A model generated the notes under the pieces. The model was not told the DNA's origin. It saw only the letters and a program-made list of their open reading frames with translations, and did not search any database. A stretch of 64,000 bases of DNA from Flagellimonas algicola (GTDB lineage: Bacteria; Bacteroidota; Bacteroidia; Flavobacteriales; Flavobacteriaceae), in NCBI RefSeq assembly GCF_005937185.1, contig NZ_VCNI01000001.1:926657-990656 (forward strand). Reading direction: 5' to 3'. The position numbers were made by a program, and so were the translations under genes. This document shows, piece by piece, positions 46,542 to 56,031 of this stretch; position 1 is the stretch's first letter; every line of letters starts with the position of its first letter.

Positions 46542-47966
46542 GTGGAATGCATTAGCGTTTTTGACATGCTTAAAATCGGTGTGGGTCCATCCAGCTCTCA
46601 TACCCTTGGGCCTTGGAGGGCTGCAGAACGCTGGATTCAAGAGCTAAAAGAACAACAGATTTTTGATGCCGTTTCTGAGGTTAAAGTCTATCTCTATGGG
46701 TCATTATCCTTGACGGGAAAGGGACACGCTACGGACATAGCTGTGATCATGGGGCTTCTGGGAAGTGATCCAGAAACTGTTCCAACTGAAAGTATTGATG
46801 GAACAGTTGAAGAAATTAAAACATCAACGCAACTGAAATTGGGCAATCAACATCAAATTCCTTTTTCCTTCTCGGATGACATTGTTTTTAAAAGGGAATT
46901 TCTACCTTTTCATGCCAATGGGATGCGATTTGAAGCAAAGCTCCACGACGGGCAGAGCCATTCAGAAACCTATTACTCCATAGGTGGCGGTTTTGTTGTA
47001 AAAGAAGATCTAGCCCATTCAAAAGAAAATAAAACCACGTTCAAAGCATTTCCCTGTCCCATTAAAACGGGGGATGAACTTTTGTCTTACTGCGATTCTA
47101 AAAAAGCATCCATCTCGGAAGTAGTACTTGAAAATGAGCTTGCGCTGAGGACATCTAAGGAAATAGATGCTGAATTGCAGCGTATTTGGGACACCATGCT
47201 GGAATGTATGTATTTGGGGTGCCACACCCAAGGTACGCTTCCCGGGGGGCTCAACGTACGGCGGAGGGCTTTTGAAATGCATCAAAAATTGAAAGGTGAA
47301 CTCCCCTATTCCAACCCACAGGAATGGTTGGAAGTCATTCGAAAAACTAGGGTTAGGTTTCGCCAAATCTTAAAATGGGTAAGTTGTTTTGCCTTGAGCG
47401 TCAACGAAGTGAATGCCTCTTTGGGCAGGGTGGTCACCGCACCTACCAATGGCAGTGCGGGGGTTATACCCTCGGTTTTGATGTACTACATGGTCATAGA
47501 AAACCATTCGGCGAATTTTGAGCACATTAAAAAGTTTTTGTTGGTCGCTGGGGAGATAGGCAGTATATTTAAAAAAGGTGCAACCATATCCGCTGCAATG
47601 GGCGGATGCCAAGCTGAAATTGGCGTATCCTCAGCTATGGCGGCCGGTGCTTTGACCGAACTTTTGGGGGGCACCCCCGAACAAGTTTTGGTTGCGGCCG
47701 AAATTGCCATGGAGCATCATTTAGGGCTTACGTGTGATCCTATAGGAGGGCTGGTGCAGATACCGTGTATAGAACGGAATTCCATGGGAGCAATCAAGGC
47801 CATAAATGCTGCGGAATTGGCTTTGGAAACCGACCCCAGAGATACGAAAGTACCTTTGGACAAAGTAATCAGTACAATGTGGGAAACCGCAAAAGACATG
47901 AATACCAAGTATAAGGAGACTTCGGAAGGGGGGCTGGCTGTTGGCGTCTTTTTAAGTGATTGTTAA
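46542..47966 (+). CDS. sdaA: L-serine ammonia-lyase (single-chain, iron-sulfur)
   Basis: Converts L-serine to pyruvate and ammonia. 474 aa from a GTG at 46542 ([21 protein letters not shown]); a TTG at 46536 and an ATG at 46566 are alternatives, and the GTG fits the family start best. The beta domain holds [14 protein letters not shown]; the alpha domain holds [21 protein letters not shown] and [16 protein letters not shown], whose cysteines bind the 4Fe-4S cluster. Monocistronic, divergent from dnaK. Confidence 0.95.
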   Translation: MECISVFDMLKIGVGPSSSHTLGPWRAAERWIQELKEQQIFDAVSEVKVYLYGSLSLTGKGHATDIAVIMGLLGSDPETVPTESIDGTVEEIKTSTQLKLGNQHQIPFSFSDDIVFKREFLPFHANGMRFEAKLHDGQSHSETYYSIGGGFVVKEDLAHSKENKTTFKAFPCPIKTGDELLSYCDSKKASISEVVLENELALRTSKEIDAELQRIWDTMLECMYLGCHTQGTLPGGLNVRRRAFEMHQKLKGELPYSNPQEWLEVIRKTRVRFRQILKWVSCFALSVNEVNASLGRVVTAPTNGSAGVIPSVLMYYMVIENHSANFEHIKKFLLVAGEIGSIFKKGATISAAMGGCQAEIGVSSAMAAGALTELLGGTPEQVLVAAEIAMEHHLGLTCDPIGGLVQIPCIERNSMGAIKAINAAELALETDPRDTKVPLDKVISTMWETAKDMNTKYKETSEGGLAVGVFLSDC

Positions 47967-48002
47967 ACCAAAAATATTCGACAAGTAATTCAATCGTAAT
48001 CC

Positions 48003-48416
48003 ATGGCAACCTCAAGATTTTTTCCGTTCGGACTTGTAGCGCTTGTTTTTCTATTGCTTGCTTTCACTCCAAATAGGGAAGAAGAAAGTGAGTATCGACT
48101 AATCTTGTTTGAAGGCTCGGATTGGTGCGTGAACTGCATTCGGCTCGAAAAAAATGTACTGAGCAATGCCGCTTTTATCACCTATGCGGAAAATCATGGT
48201 ATCAGCATTGAACGTATCGATTTTCCCCAACGAAAGGAATTGGACGAGGCCACCCAGTTATACAATGCCGAAATGGCGGAGAAATATAACTTTCAGGGCA
48301 TCTTCCCCACCCTCATTTTAGAAAAAGCCGACACCAAAGAAACGCTAACCTTGGAGTATCTGGACCAAAGTTGTTCCGATTTTATTGCTCAATTATCATC
48401 CAACCTTAAACCATAG
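48003..48416 (+). CDS. Thioredoxin-like protein with an N-terminal membrane anchor
   Basis: 137 aa: hydrophobic segment (about 7-21), then a thioredoxin fold with CVNC (Cys42-Cys45) after LILFEGSDW and a cis-Pro in GIFPTLILE. Periplasmic dithiol/disulfide exchange is expected. First gene of a four-gene unit with apbE (2-bp gap), a DUF4266 gene and a DUF3570 gene. Confidence 0.85.
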   Translation: MATSRFFPFGLVALVFLLLAFTPNREEESEYRLILFEGSDWCVNCIRLEKNVLSNAAFITYAENHGISIERIDFPQRKELDEATQLYNAEMAEKYNFQGIFPTLILEKADTKETLTLEYLDQSCSDFIAQLSSNLKP

Positions 48417-48418
48417 GC

Positions 48419-49351
48419 ATGCTACGCTACAAAAGACAACAAAAATTAATGGGCTGTTCTTTTGAGTTGGGCGTGGTAACGGATGATAAAGTCAAGGCAC
48501 ATCGAATATTGGATGAAGGGGTTAAGGAGATCCAACGGATTGAGGACTTGTTGTCGGAATTTAAAGGAGGTTCCATTATTACCAAAATCAATACGAAGGC
48601 ATCCGAATTACCTGTTCATCTAAATTCAGAGGTAATGGAATTGTTGAAACGATGCCAACAAATTTCGAAACTTTCCCAAGGGTATTTCGATATCACGGTA
48701 GGTCCATTAAAAAAGCTGTATCAGTTTAAGAACTCCGAATTCACAATGCCCGGTAAAAAGGATATTCAAAGAGCCAAAAACCAAGTGGGCTATGACAAAA
48801 TTCATCTGGATGCAGACACTCAATCTGTCCGTTTGGAACAAGAAAACATGCACATCAGCATGGCCGCCATTGGAAAAGGATATGCCGCAGATAAGGTCAA
48901 ACAGATTTGGAAAAATCACAAGTTGCAGGGAGGCTATATTGATGCCAGTGGCGATTTGACCGCTTTTGGCACCGATGAGAGCGGACAAGCTTGGAAGATT
49001 GGTATTGCCAATCCGGATGATAGAAATCAAACCCTTTTTCATATTCCACTGAACCATGCTTCCCTAGCAACTTCAGGGGATTATGAACAACATTTTATGT
49101 GCAATGGGGTTCGATTTTCCCATAATATCAATCCTAAAACCGGTCTGCCGGTAACTGGAGTCAAAAGTGTTTCCATCTTTTCCCCGAGTGCCGAACTTTC
49201 AGACGCTCTGGCTACAGCGGTATATGCTATGGGTGTTGACAAAGGGCTTTCCTTCTTGAATCAACTCCCACAAACCCACGGTATTATCGTGGATGATCAA
49301 AACAAGGTGTTTTTTACCAAGCAATTACAATATGAACCAATTCCTGCTTAA
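48419..49351 (+). CDS. apbE: FAD:protein FMN transferase (ApbE family), no signal peptide
   Basis: Attaches FMN covalently to Thr/Ser of target flavoproteins. 310 aa with the family features GYFDITVGPL, AAIGKGYAADKV, GGYIDASGDL, GDYEQHF and HNINPKTGLP. Most bacterial ApbE proteins are periplasmic lipoproteins; this one starts MLRYKRQQKLMGCSF with no signal segment, and the upstream gene ends only 2 bp before, so no longer start exists. It is therefore probably cytoplasmic, or exported in an unusual way. Confidence 0.9.
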   Translation: MLRYKRQQKLMGCSFELGVVTDDKVKAHRILDEGVKEIQRIEDLLSEFKGGSIITKINTKASELPVHLNSEVMELLKRCQQISKLSQGYFDITVGPLKKLYQFKNSEFTMPGKKDIQRAKNQVGYDKIHLDADTQSVRLEQENMHISMAAIGKGYAADKVKQIWKNHKLQGGYIDASGDLTAFGTDESGQAWKIGIANPDDRNQTLFHIPLNHASLATSGDYEQHFMCNGVRFSHNINPKTGLPVTGVKSVSIFSPSAELSDALATAVYAMGVDKGLSFLNQLPQTHGIIVDDQNKVFFTKQLQYEPIPA

Positions 49352-49556
49352 GATTTTCGCCTTGTGCCTGCTCCTGGCAAGCTTGGGATCCTGTTCCGCG
49401 GCTTTAAAACCCTATGAAAGACAATATATAAACGACCCTGAAATGTCCATGACTGGATTCAGTGCCAATAAATTTCAACATTACGCACATGCCATCAGGG
49501 AGGGTTCCGTAACTGCTGAAGGAAAAAAAGGCAGTGGGGGTTGCGGCTGCAATTAG
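49332..49556 (+). CDS. DUF4266 small lipoprotein with a Gly/Cys tail
   Basis: 74 aa from the ATG at 49332, which overlaps the apbE stop by 20 bp. Lipobox LASLGSC (Cys21), then LKPYERQYINDPEMSM, typical of DUF4266, and an invariant-looking C-terminus GSGGCGCN (67-74) with two Cys. The function is unknown. The tail could bind metal or form a disulfide with the thioredoxin-like protein of the same operon (inference). Confidence 0.85.
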   Translation: MNQFLLKIFALCLLLASLGSCSAALKPYERQYINDPEMSMTGFSANKFQHYAHAIREGSVTAEGKKGSGGCGCN

Positions 49557-49565
49557 GGTTAAAGG

Positions 49566-50789
49566 ATGAACAAACGAACTTTACTTGTTGGCAGCCTTGC
49601 ATTTTCCCTGTTGATGGCGAAAGCTCAGAATAGAGGTAAATCCGAATTTAAGGTAAAGGAGACCGAAGTGGAGCTATTGTACAACCACTATCTTCAGAAT
49701 GGGGACAACTCTGCCGTAACTGGAGGAGAAGGAACAGAACGACTGACGGTATATGGCCCCTCTTTCAATCTTAAAAAGAAACTGGGTAAAAATGGAATTA
49801 ATTTTCAGCTTGGTGCTGACATTATTTCCTCAGCTTCCACTGATAATATAGACCGAATTAAATCTTCCGCCTCCCGCCTGGACGCTCGCAGCTATACTAG
49901 TTTTCAATATACGCGCTATCTGGAAAAGAGCAAAATGACCTTAAGTGCTGGGCTAAGCGGCTCCATAGAATCGGATTACTTTTCAATCGGAAAACATTTG
50001 GGAATCACCAAAACTTCCCAAAATGATATGCAAACGTATTCGGCGGAGCTCCAAATTTTTAATGACGATTTACGTTGGGGAAGACTCGATGATGGATTTC
50101 TGTCGGAACCCCAATTTTTAATCTACCCGGTTGAGCTTAGGTTTCAGGAATGGTATGATGAGTACCGACGGGATTCCTACAACCTTAACCTTGGTTTCAC
50201 CCAAGTGCTAGATCAAAGAAACACCATTGGCATTTTTTCAGCACTTAGTTTACAAAAAGGACTATTGGCAACACCCTTCCACAGGATTTTCTTTTCAGAC
50301 AATTCAAGAGGAGTTGAACAATTTCCAGACGAAAGGCGAAAGTTGGCAGTTTCCCTTCGCTGGAACCGGTTTACCACTGGAGGAGTTATTCTAAAAAACA
50401 AAGTTGGTCTATATACGGATGATTTTGGTATACTGGGGCTTACCTTGGATAATGAAACCGCTATTAAGCTCAGTCCCAAATGGACCTTGCTACCCAGCCT
50501 TAGATACTATACGCAAAAAGAATCCAAGTTTTTTGCACCTAAAGGAGAACATGACCCTTCCGAAGAATTTTATACCTCAGATTATGACCTATCCGCTGTC
50601 AATTCCATTACTGTGGGAATGGGTTGGCGCCATTGGCCGGCTACCCGTAAAAATAAGGGTTTGCATAATTTCTCATTCCGGTATTTCTTTTACTCCCGTT
50701 CCAATGGGTTAAGGGCGCATACCGTTTCTACCTCCTTTAATTTTTTAAAAAAACGAAAGGGGCGGGAAAGAAAAAAGAAGTCAAAATAA
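49566..50789 (+). CDS. DUF3570 outer-membrane beta-barrel protein
   Basis: 407 aa with a signal peptide ending at MAKAQ. Alternating hydrophobic strands (TERLTVYGPSFNLKKKLG, RSYTSFQYTRYLEKSKMTLS, NRFTTGGVILKNKVGLYT) indicate a beta barrel; the C-terminus is unusually basic (KKRKGRERKKKSK). DUF3570 is regularly found with DUF4266 and ApbE; the function is unknown. Last gene of the unit. Confidence 0.85.
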   Translation: MNKRTLLVGSLAFSLLMAKAQNRGKSEFKVKETEVELLYNHYLQNGDNSAVTGGEGTERLTVYGPSFNLKKKLGKNGINFQLGADIISSASTDNIDRIKSSASRLDARSYTSFQYTRYLEKSKMTLSAGLSGSIESDYFSIGKHLGITKTSQNDMQTYSAELQIFNDDLRWGRLDDGFLSEPQFLIYPVELRFQEWYDEYRRDSYNLNLGFTQVLDQRNTIGIFSALSLQKGLLATPFHRIFFSDNSRGVEQFPDERRKLAVSLRWNRFTTGGVILKNKVGLYTDDFGILGLTLDNETAIKLSPKWTLLPSLRYYTQKESKFFAPKGEHDPSEEFYTSDYDLSAVNSITVGMGWRHWPATRKNKGLHNFSFRYFFYSRSNGLRAHTVSTSFNFLKKRKGRERKKKSK

Positions 50790-51044
50790 GGACGGGTTAA
50801 AGATAGTTTTCCAACAAAACATACCCATTATACTTTGGGAAGAACCATTTACACAACTCTCGGAATAACATTTGCGAACATTTCTTACCTTGTACACCAT
50901 TATAAGTCAGCCAATTACAGTTTTTCGCTGCAAAAAACTGTCGACACTTCCCCTGGTTGAGTTCAATAAACTTTGTCCATCCAAACAAAAATTGGCTGGA
51001 TAGTTATCGAATAGACTCTTTTTAACAATAACAACAGCAACACT

Positions 51045-52775
51045 ATGAAAACTAAATTAGGTCTCGCCATTTTTGCGCTGGGATTGGTAACAATGGTTCA
51101 TTTATGGACAAAAAACAATTCTTCTGGAACATCAGAAAACTATCAAAAAGCTTCCTTTGGCTTTATTAAGTGTACACCAACCAAGTTCTTGCTGGACGAA
51201 ATTGACAGTACACAGCAAATTTCCCCTCTTTTTGAAAACCTGGGCGATTTGACGTACAAAATCACAACACAAAATAAGCGGGCACAAACCTTTTTCAACC
51301 AGGGATTAAGATTGACATACGCCTTCAATCATGCCGAAGCGCACCGATCCTTCATGGAGGCGTCACGCTTGGATCCAACATCCGCCATGACCTATTGGGG
51401 CCAGGCATATGCATTGGGCCCTAACATCAATGACCCCCTTCCTCCTGAAGAACGAAAAATAAAAACCAATGAGGCTCTTGCCAAGGCAAAAAAATTTGCG
51501 GCCAACGCCACTGCAAAGGAAAAAGCTCTCATCAATGCGTTAACGGCCAGATACAGCGAGGATTTATCCAAGGATGTTGCCGAGCTCAACATGGCCTATA
51601 TGCATGAAATGGCAAAGGTGCAGCAACAATTTCCGGAAGATGCAGAAGTACAGGTGCTATATGCCGCTTCGGTCATGAACACGGTACCTTGGAATTATTG
51701 GGACGAAAATGGGAATCCCTCACCCAACATTTCAGAAGCTAAGGCCGCATTGGAAAAGGCGATAGAAATAAATCCTGACAATCCAGGAGCTCATCATTAT
51801 TATATCCACATGGTGGAATTGCCAAAACCTGATTTGGCCGTTGCCAGCGCTGATAGGTTGGGAGGACTCATGCCAGCAGCAGGACATATTGTTCATATGC
51901 CTTCACACATATACATTAGAGTTGGGCGTTATTTGGATGCGGTAAAATCCAACCAAGCTGCTATTTTGGCCGATGAAGACTATATTTCCCAATGTTATTC
52001 CCAAGGTTTGTATCCTCTGGGTTATTATCCTCATAACATTCATTTTCTATGGTCGGCGGCAAGTTTACTGGGAGATAGTGAAATTGCCATTGACGCAGCC
52101 AAAAAAACTGCAGAGAAAGTTCCAACAGGAGAATTAATCAACCTTCCTTTTTTACAAGACTTTGCCTCTACCCCATTACTCGCCTACACGCGATTTGGCA
52201 AATGGAACGAGATTTTGACCATTCCAGCTCCTAATCCTGAAATCAAACACCTGAACCTCATTCGACATTATGCACGAGGAATGGCATTTGTCCGTAAAGG
52301 AAACAGCAAGGAAGCCCAAGAAGAATTGGATGCCATTGCCGCTCTTAAAAATGACCCAGACTTGAAGGACATTGTGGCCACAGCCCATAATCCATCCATT
52401 AATTCAGCAAATATTGCCTATGAAGTTGTAGCTGGGGAGTTGGCAGCTTTGAATGGGGATACTGCCAAGGCCATTTCGCATTTGGAAAACGCCGTTAAAT
52501 TTGAAGATGGTTTGACCTATACGGAGCCAGCGGCATGGCATATTCCCACCCGTCAGAACCTGGGAGCCACTCTAATGGCTGCCAAAAAGTACTCGGAAGC
52601 AGAGAAAGTCTATCGTGAGGATTTGAAAGTTCTTAGGCAAAACGGTTGGTCATTAATGGGCTTGCACAATAGTTTGAAGGCACAAGGAAAAATGGAAGAA
52701 GCGGCCAAAATCAAACAAGAATTTGATCAAGCATGGGCTCATTCAGATATTCAAATTGAAAACTCCACCCTATAG
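51045..52775 (+). CDS. Exported TPR protein with conserved His clusters
   Basis: 576 aa with an N-terminal hydrophobic segment (about 4-22) and TPR repeats (for example 80-125 FFNQGLRLTYAFNHAEAH; 225-250; 470-545). Between them lie histidine clusters: HHYYIH (250-255), HIVHMPSH (281-288) and YYPHNIH (328-333). No enzyme family is recognised. It belongs to a widespread uncharacterised TPR family. It ends 9 bp before a SCO gene, so they are probably cotranscribed; a role in metal handling is a guess from the His clusters and the neighbour. Confidence 0.8.
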   Translation: MKTKLGLAIFALGLVTMVHLWTKNNSSGTSENYQKASFGFIKCTPTKFLLDEIDSTQQISPLFENLGDLTYKITTQNKRAQTFFNQGLRLTYAFNHAEAHRSFMEASRLDPTSAMTYWGQAYALGPNINDPLPPEERKIKTNEALAKAKKFAANATAKEKALINALTARYSEDLSKDVAELNMAYMHEMAKVQQQFPEDAEVQVLYAASVMNTVPWNYWDENGNPSPNISEAKAALEKAIEINPDNPGAHHYYIHMVELPKPDLAVASADRLGGLMPAAGHIVHMPSHIYIRVGRYLDAVKSNQAAILADEDYISQCYSQGLYPLGYYPHNIHFLWSAASLLGDSEIAIDAAKKTAEKVPTGELINLPFLQDFASTPLLAYTRFGKWNEILTIPAPNPEIKHLNLIRHYARGMAFVRKGNSKEAQEELDAIAALKNDPDLKDIVATAHNPSINSANIAYEVVAGELAALNGDTAKAISHLENAVKFEDGLTYTEPAAWHIPTRQNLGATLMAAKKYSEAEKVYREDLKVLRQNGWSLMGLHNSLKAQGKMEEAAKIKQEFDQAWAHSDIQIENSTL

Positions 52776-52784
52776 CAAAAGCCT

Positions 52785-53453
52785 ATGAAATTTTCCAAAT
52801 GGCTCAACCAATCCAAGGTACCAATAGCAGTTATAGCTATTGGTACCCTGATGGTGGTATACCTGTTTCCTAACCAGAAAAAGGAGCTCCCGGTCTTTGG
52901 TCCCCAAGATTTTAATCCCGAATTGGTGGATTTAGAACTCCAAAACACCAAGGTTTTACATAAGGTAACAGACTTTAGTCTGGTCAATCAGGATGGGGAA
53001 CGTATCACCCAGGATAATTATAAAAACAAAATCTATGTAACTGATTTCTTCTTCACCCGCTGTCCTAGCATATGCCCAATAATGTCCAATAATATGCAAA
53101 AACTGCAACAGGAATTTTTAAATGAGGATGACGTTATGCTGCTATCCATGTCGGTTACCCCAGAAATGGACAGTGTTCCAGTTTTAAAGGAATATGCGCT
53201 TAAAAATGGGGTGTTTAAATCCAAATGGAATATTACCACAGGAGACAAAAAGCATATTTACGACCTAGCGAGAAAAAGCTATTTTGCTACCGTTGATTAT
53301 GGCGATGGTGGTCTGCAAGACTTTATTCACACCCCAAATTTTGTTCTGGTAGATCAAAAAAAACAGATACGGGGTGTCTATAACGGAACGGATACTGATG
53401 ATGTGAATCGGCTCATTGGCGACATTAAATCTTTAGCCTACCAGATGAACTAA
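52785..53453 (+). CDS. SCO1/SenC family copper-binding thiol protein
   Basis: 222 aa: membrane anchor (about 10-27), then a thioredoxin fold with CPSIC (Cys93, Cys97) and His182 in IHTPNFVLVD, the three copper ligands of Sco proteins. Works in copper delivery to cytochrome oxidase or nitrous oxide reductase, or in thiol redox defence. No oxidase genes are nearby. Follows the His-rich TPR gene by 9 bp. Confidence 0.92.
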   Translation: MKFSKWLNQSKVPIAVIAIGTLMVVYLFPNQKKELPVFGPQDFNPELVDLELQNTKVLHKVTDFSLVNQDGERITQDNYKNKIYVTDFFFTRCPSICPIMSNNMQKLQQEFLNEDDVMLLSMSVTPEMDSVPVLKEYALKNGVFKSKWNITTGDKKHIYDLARKSYFATVDYGDGGLQDFIHTPNFVLVDQKKQIRGVYNGTDTDDVNRLIGDIKSLAYQMN

Positions 53454-53478
53454 ACTTCAATCTAGAGAATGGTGTTCC

Positions 53479-53961
53479 CTATTCTTCCAAGCATCCGGCC
53501 CTGCCACGGGTATCTATGAGATAAATAATTTTCCATTCCCCATCAAAGTTGACCAATTGAAAAGAGTTGATTCCGCAATGGCTGAATTCATCGTTTAACC
53601 AGAACTCGTAGCCCACCCAGGCATTGGCCATGGTTCGATCTACTTGAATGGAAAATGAAGTCAGTTTCTCTTCAAAGGAAATGCTATCCGGGATACTGGT
53701 AATGGAGCTTATCAATTTGTCGAATTTCTCCGTTCTAAACAGGGTCTTTCCTTCTTTATTGCGCCCCGTGGTCTGCAAAACCACGTCATCTGCAACCAAG
53801 CTTTTCATGGCTGCGGAATCCTGTTTGTGGAATCCATCAAAAAAAGATTCAATGACCTTTTTAACATCTTCTCTGTCATCATAGCCGGAAGCATTTGGTC
53901 CTTGGGCAGAAAGATTGATAACTACAACTAGCGATAGTACAAGGGTCAATAGTGATTTCAT
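53479..53961 (-). CDS. Secreted NTF2-like (SnoaL/DUF4440) protein
   Basis: 160 aa, signal peptide ending at LSAQ. Cone-shaped NTF2-like fold suggested by VIESFFDGFHKQDSAAMKSLVADDVVLQTT and AWVGYEFWLNDEFSHCGINSFQLVNFDGEWKI. No reaction assigned; such proteins bind small molecules. Monocistronic and divergent from panB. Confidence 0.8.
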   Translation of the reverse strand: MKSLLTLVLSLVVVINLSAQGPNASGYDDREDVKKVIESFFDGFHKQDSAAMKSLVADDVVLQTTGRNKEGKTLFRTEKFDKLISSITSIPDSISFEEKLTSFSIQVDRTMANAWVGYEFWLNDEFSHCGINSFQLVNFDGEWKIIYLIDTRGRAGCLEE

Positions 53962-54032
53962 GGTTTAACGTTTTTTGATTGCAGTCCAATTTAAACAAAT
54001 CTGCTTACATTTAGCTCCTAAAATCGAACGGA

Positions 54033-54851
54033 ATGTCAGTCGCAAAAAAAGAATACAAGCGGGTCACGGTGAAATCCTTGATAGAAATGAAACAGGACGG
54101 AGAGAAGATTTCCATGCTCACCTCCTATGATTATTCGATGGGCAAAATTGTTGATGCCGCGCAGGTAGATGTCATTTTAGTGGGCGATTCCGCCAGTAAT
54201 GTAATAGCTGGTCATGAAACCACCTTACCCATCACCCTGGACCAGATGATTTATCATGCTAGCTCAGTGGTTAGAGCTGCCAAGCGGGCATTGGTGGTGG
54301 TCGATATTCCCTTTGGGAGTTATCAAGGCGATTCCAAAGAAGCTTTGCGCTCTGCCATTCGTATCATGAAAGAAAGCGGTGCGCATGCCATAAAGGTTGA
54401 AGGCGGTGCCGAAATTCAAGGATCTATTGGAAGAATTCTGGAAGCTGGTATTCCGGTTATGGGGCATCTGGGCCTTACTCCCCAGTCCATCTATAAATTC
54501 GGAACCTATACCGTAAGGGCCAAGGAAGAACAAGAGGCCGAAAAATTAAAGGAAGATGCCAAGCTGCTGGAGGAAATTGGATGTTTTGGCATTGTTTTGG
54601 AAAAAATTCCAGCCAAATTGGCCCAAGAAGTAGCGGAAAGCGTTTCCATTCCAATTATTGGTATTGGTGCTGGTGGTGGAGTTGACGGGCAGGTTCTTGT
54701 TGTCCACGATTTACTCGGAATGACTCACGAGTTCAACCCTCGGTTTTTAAGACGCTATATGAATCTTTATGAAGACATGGGCAATGCCATTTCCCAATAT
54801 GTGGATGACGTGAAAAGTCGGGATTTCCCCAATGAGAATGAGCAATATTGA
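54033..54851 (+). CDS. panB: 3-methyl-2-oxobutanoate hydroxymethyltransferase
   Basis: First step of pantothenate synthesis: transfers a hydroxymethyl group from methylene-tetrahydrofolate to ketoisovalerate. 272 aa, family length. Marks: [44 protein letters not shown] (metal-binding Asp), [46 protein letters not shown]. panC is not adjacent. Confidence 0.96.
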   Translation: MSVAKKEYKRVTVKSLIEMKQDGEKISMLTSYDYSMGKIVDAAQVDVILVGDSASNVIAGHETTLPITLDQMIYHASSVVRAAKRALVVVDIPFGSYQGDSKEALRSAIRIMKESGAHAIKVEGGAEIQGSIGRILEAGIPVMGHLGLTPQSIYKFGTYTVRAKEEQEAEKLKEDAKLLEEIGCFGIVLEKIPAKLAQEVAESVSIPIIGIGAGGGVDGQVLVVHDLLGMTHEFNPRFLRRYMNLYEDMGNAISQYVDDVKSRDFPNENEQY

Positions 54852-54958
54852 TTTAATTTTCAATTATTAATTAAGCTTCATGGATTCTTGGATTTTTGGC
54901 GCATTGGAAGTCAAAATTCCATCCAACCTCAAAGTCTAGAGCTTCAAAATACTGTAGA

Positions 54959-55309
54959 ATGCATAGATTTAAAGATTTGGAAATTTGGAAAAGAAGTCGA
55001 ACATTTTGTTCAGAAATTTATTCAGTCACCGCTTCGTTTCCGGATTCTGAAAAATTTGGACTCACCAATCAACTAAGAAGAGCTTCGATTTCTGTACCCA
55101 GCAATATTGCAGAGGGATGTTCCAGAAAATCAAATAAAGAATTCAGCAGGTTTCTAGAAATTGCAATTGGGTCAATGTATGAACTGGAAACCCAGCTATT
55201 AATTTCCAACGATATGCAGTTTATAAGTAACAAAAATTCGGAATTACTTTTAAAGAAGCTGGATTCCATAGTCAAAATGACATCCAAATTTAAATCCACT
55301 CTAAGGTGA
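54959..55309 (+). CDS. Four-helix-bundle protein (23S rRNA intervening-sequence type)
   Basis: 116 aa from the ATG at 54959 (MHRFKDLEIWKRSR). The pattern FKDLEIWKxSxxF, FGLTNQLRRASISVPSNIAEGCSRKSNKEFSRFLEIAIGSMYELETQL is characteristic of the four-helix-bundle family first seen in 23S rRNA intervening sequences. Function unknown. Its stop overlaps the GTG start of the next gene by 4 bp. In Bacteroidota these genes appear at scattered intergenic places. Confidence 0.88.
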   Translation: MHRFKDLEIWKRSRTFCSEIYSVTASFPDSEKFGLTNQLRRASISVPSNIAEGCSRKSNKEFSRFLEIAIGSMYELETQLLISNDMQFISNKNSELLLKKLDSIVKMTSKFKSTLR

Positions 55310-56031
55310 AATCTGAGTTCTCGAAAAATCTAGAAATCCGTAAATCAAACGTGTCAAATCTTCAGGTCCTTTACGAGGACAACCACCTCATTGTAGTCAA
55401 TAAACGAGCGGGTGATATTGTCCAAGGAGATAAAACGGGGGATATTCCATTAAGTGAAGTGGTCAAAAGCTATCTCAAGAACAAATACAATAAGCCTGGG
55501 AATGTGTTCTTGGGCGTCGTCCACCGTTTGGACAGGCCCACTACGGGCATTGTGCTGTTCGCGAAAACCTCCAAAGCCCTACCCCGACTCAACAAGTTGT
55601 TTTCCGAAGGAAAAACCAAAAAGACGTATTGGGCCGTTGTTAAGGAAACCCCGAATCCAGCATCGGCTGAATTGGTGCATTGGCTGGTACGAAACCCCAA
55701 ACAGAACAAATCTTATGCGTATCCCAAAGAAGTGCCCCAAAGTAAAAAGGCCATTTTGGAATACCAATTGATTAAGCAGTTGAATTCATATTCCCTCCTA
55801 GAAATTGACCTTAAAACCGGAAGGCACCATCAAATTAGATCGCAATTAGTGGCCATTGGTTGTCACATCAAAGGGGATTTAAAATATGGTGCAGCCCGTA
55901 GTAATAAAAATGGGGGGATTCATTTACATGCTAGAAGTTTGGAATTGGAGCATCCGGTAAAAAAAGAAAACATCAAGTTGGTGGCTCCACCACCGGACGA
56001 TCCCATTTGGAATGCCTGCATCAACGGGTAA
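55306..56031 (+). CDS. RluA-family pseudouridine synthase
   Basis: 241 aa from GTG at 55306; GTG at 55351 (MSNLQVLYEDNHLIVVNK) is an equally plausible start because the conserved domain begins there and the family rarely has the extra 15 residues. Catalytic Asp76 in VVHRLDRPTTG; KKTYWAVV and TGRHHQIRSQLVAIGCHIKGDLKYG complete the fold. No S4 domain. RNA target not readable. Its end overlaps the converging next gene by 11 bp. Confidence 0.9.
   Translation: MKSEFSKNLEIRKSNVSNLQVLYEDNHLIVVNKRAGDIVQGDKTGDIPLSEVVKSYLKNKYNKPGNVFLGVVHRLDRPTTGIVLFAKTSKALPRLNKLFSEGKTKKTYWAVVKETPNPASAELVHWLVRNPKQNKSYAYPKEVPQSKKAILEYQLIKQLNSYSLLEIDLKTGRHHQIRSQLVAIGCHIKGDLKYGAARSNKNGGIHLHARSLELEHPVKKENIKLVAPPPDDPIWNACING

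Noticed and set aside
54888..55076. Plus-strand frame of 62 codons before and inside the four-helix-bundle gene
   Set aside because: Out of frame with the recognisable family protein and without motif.
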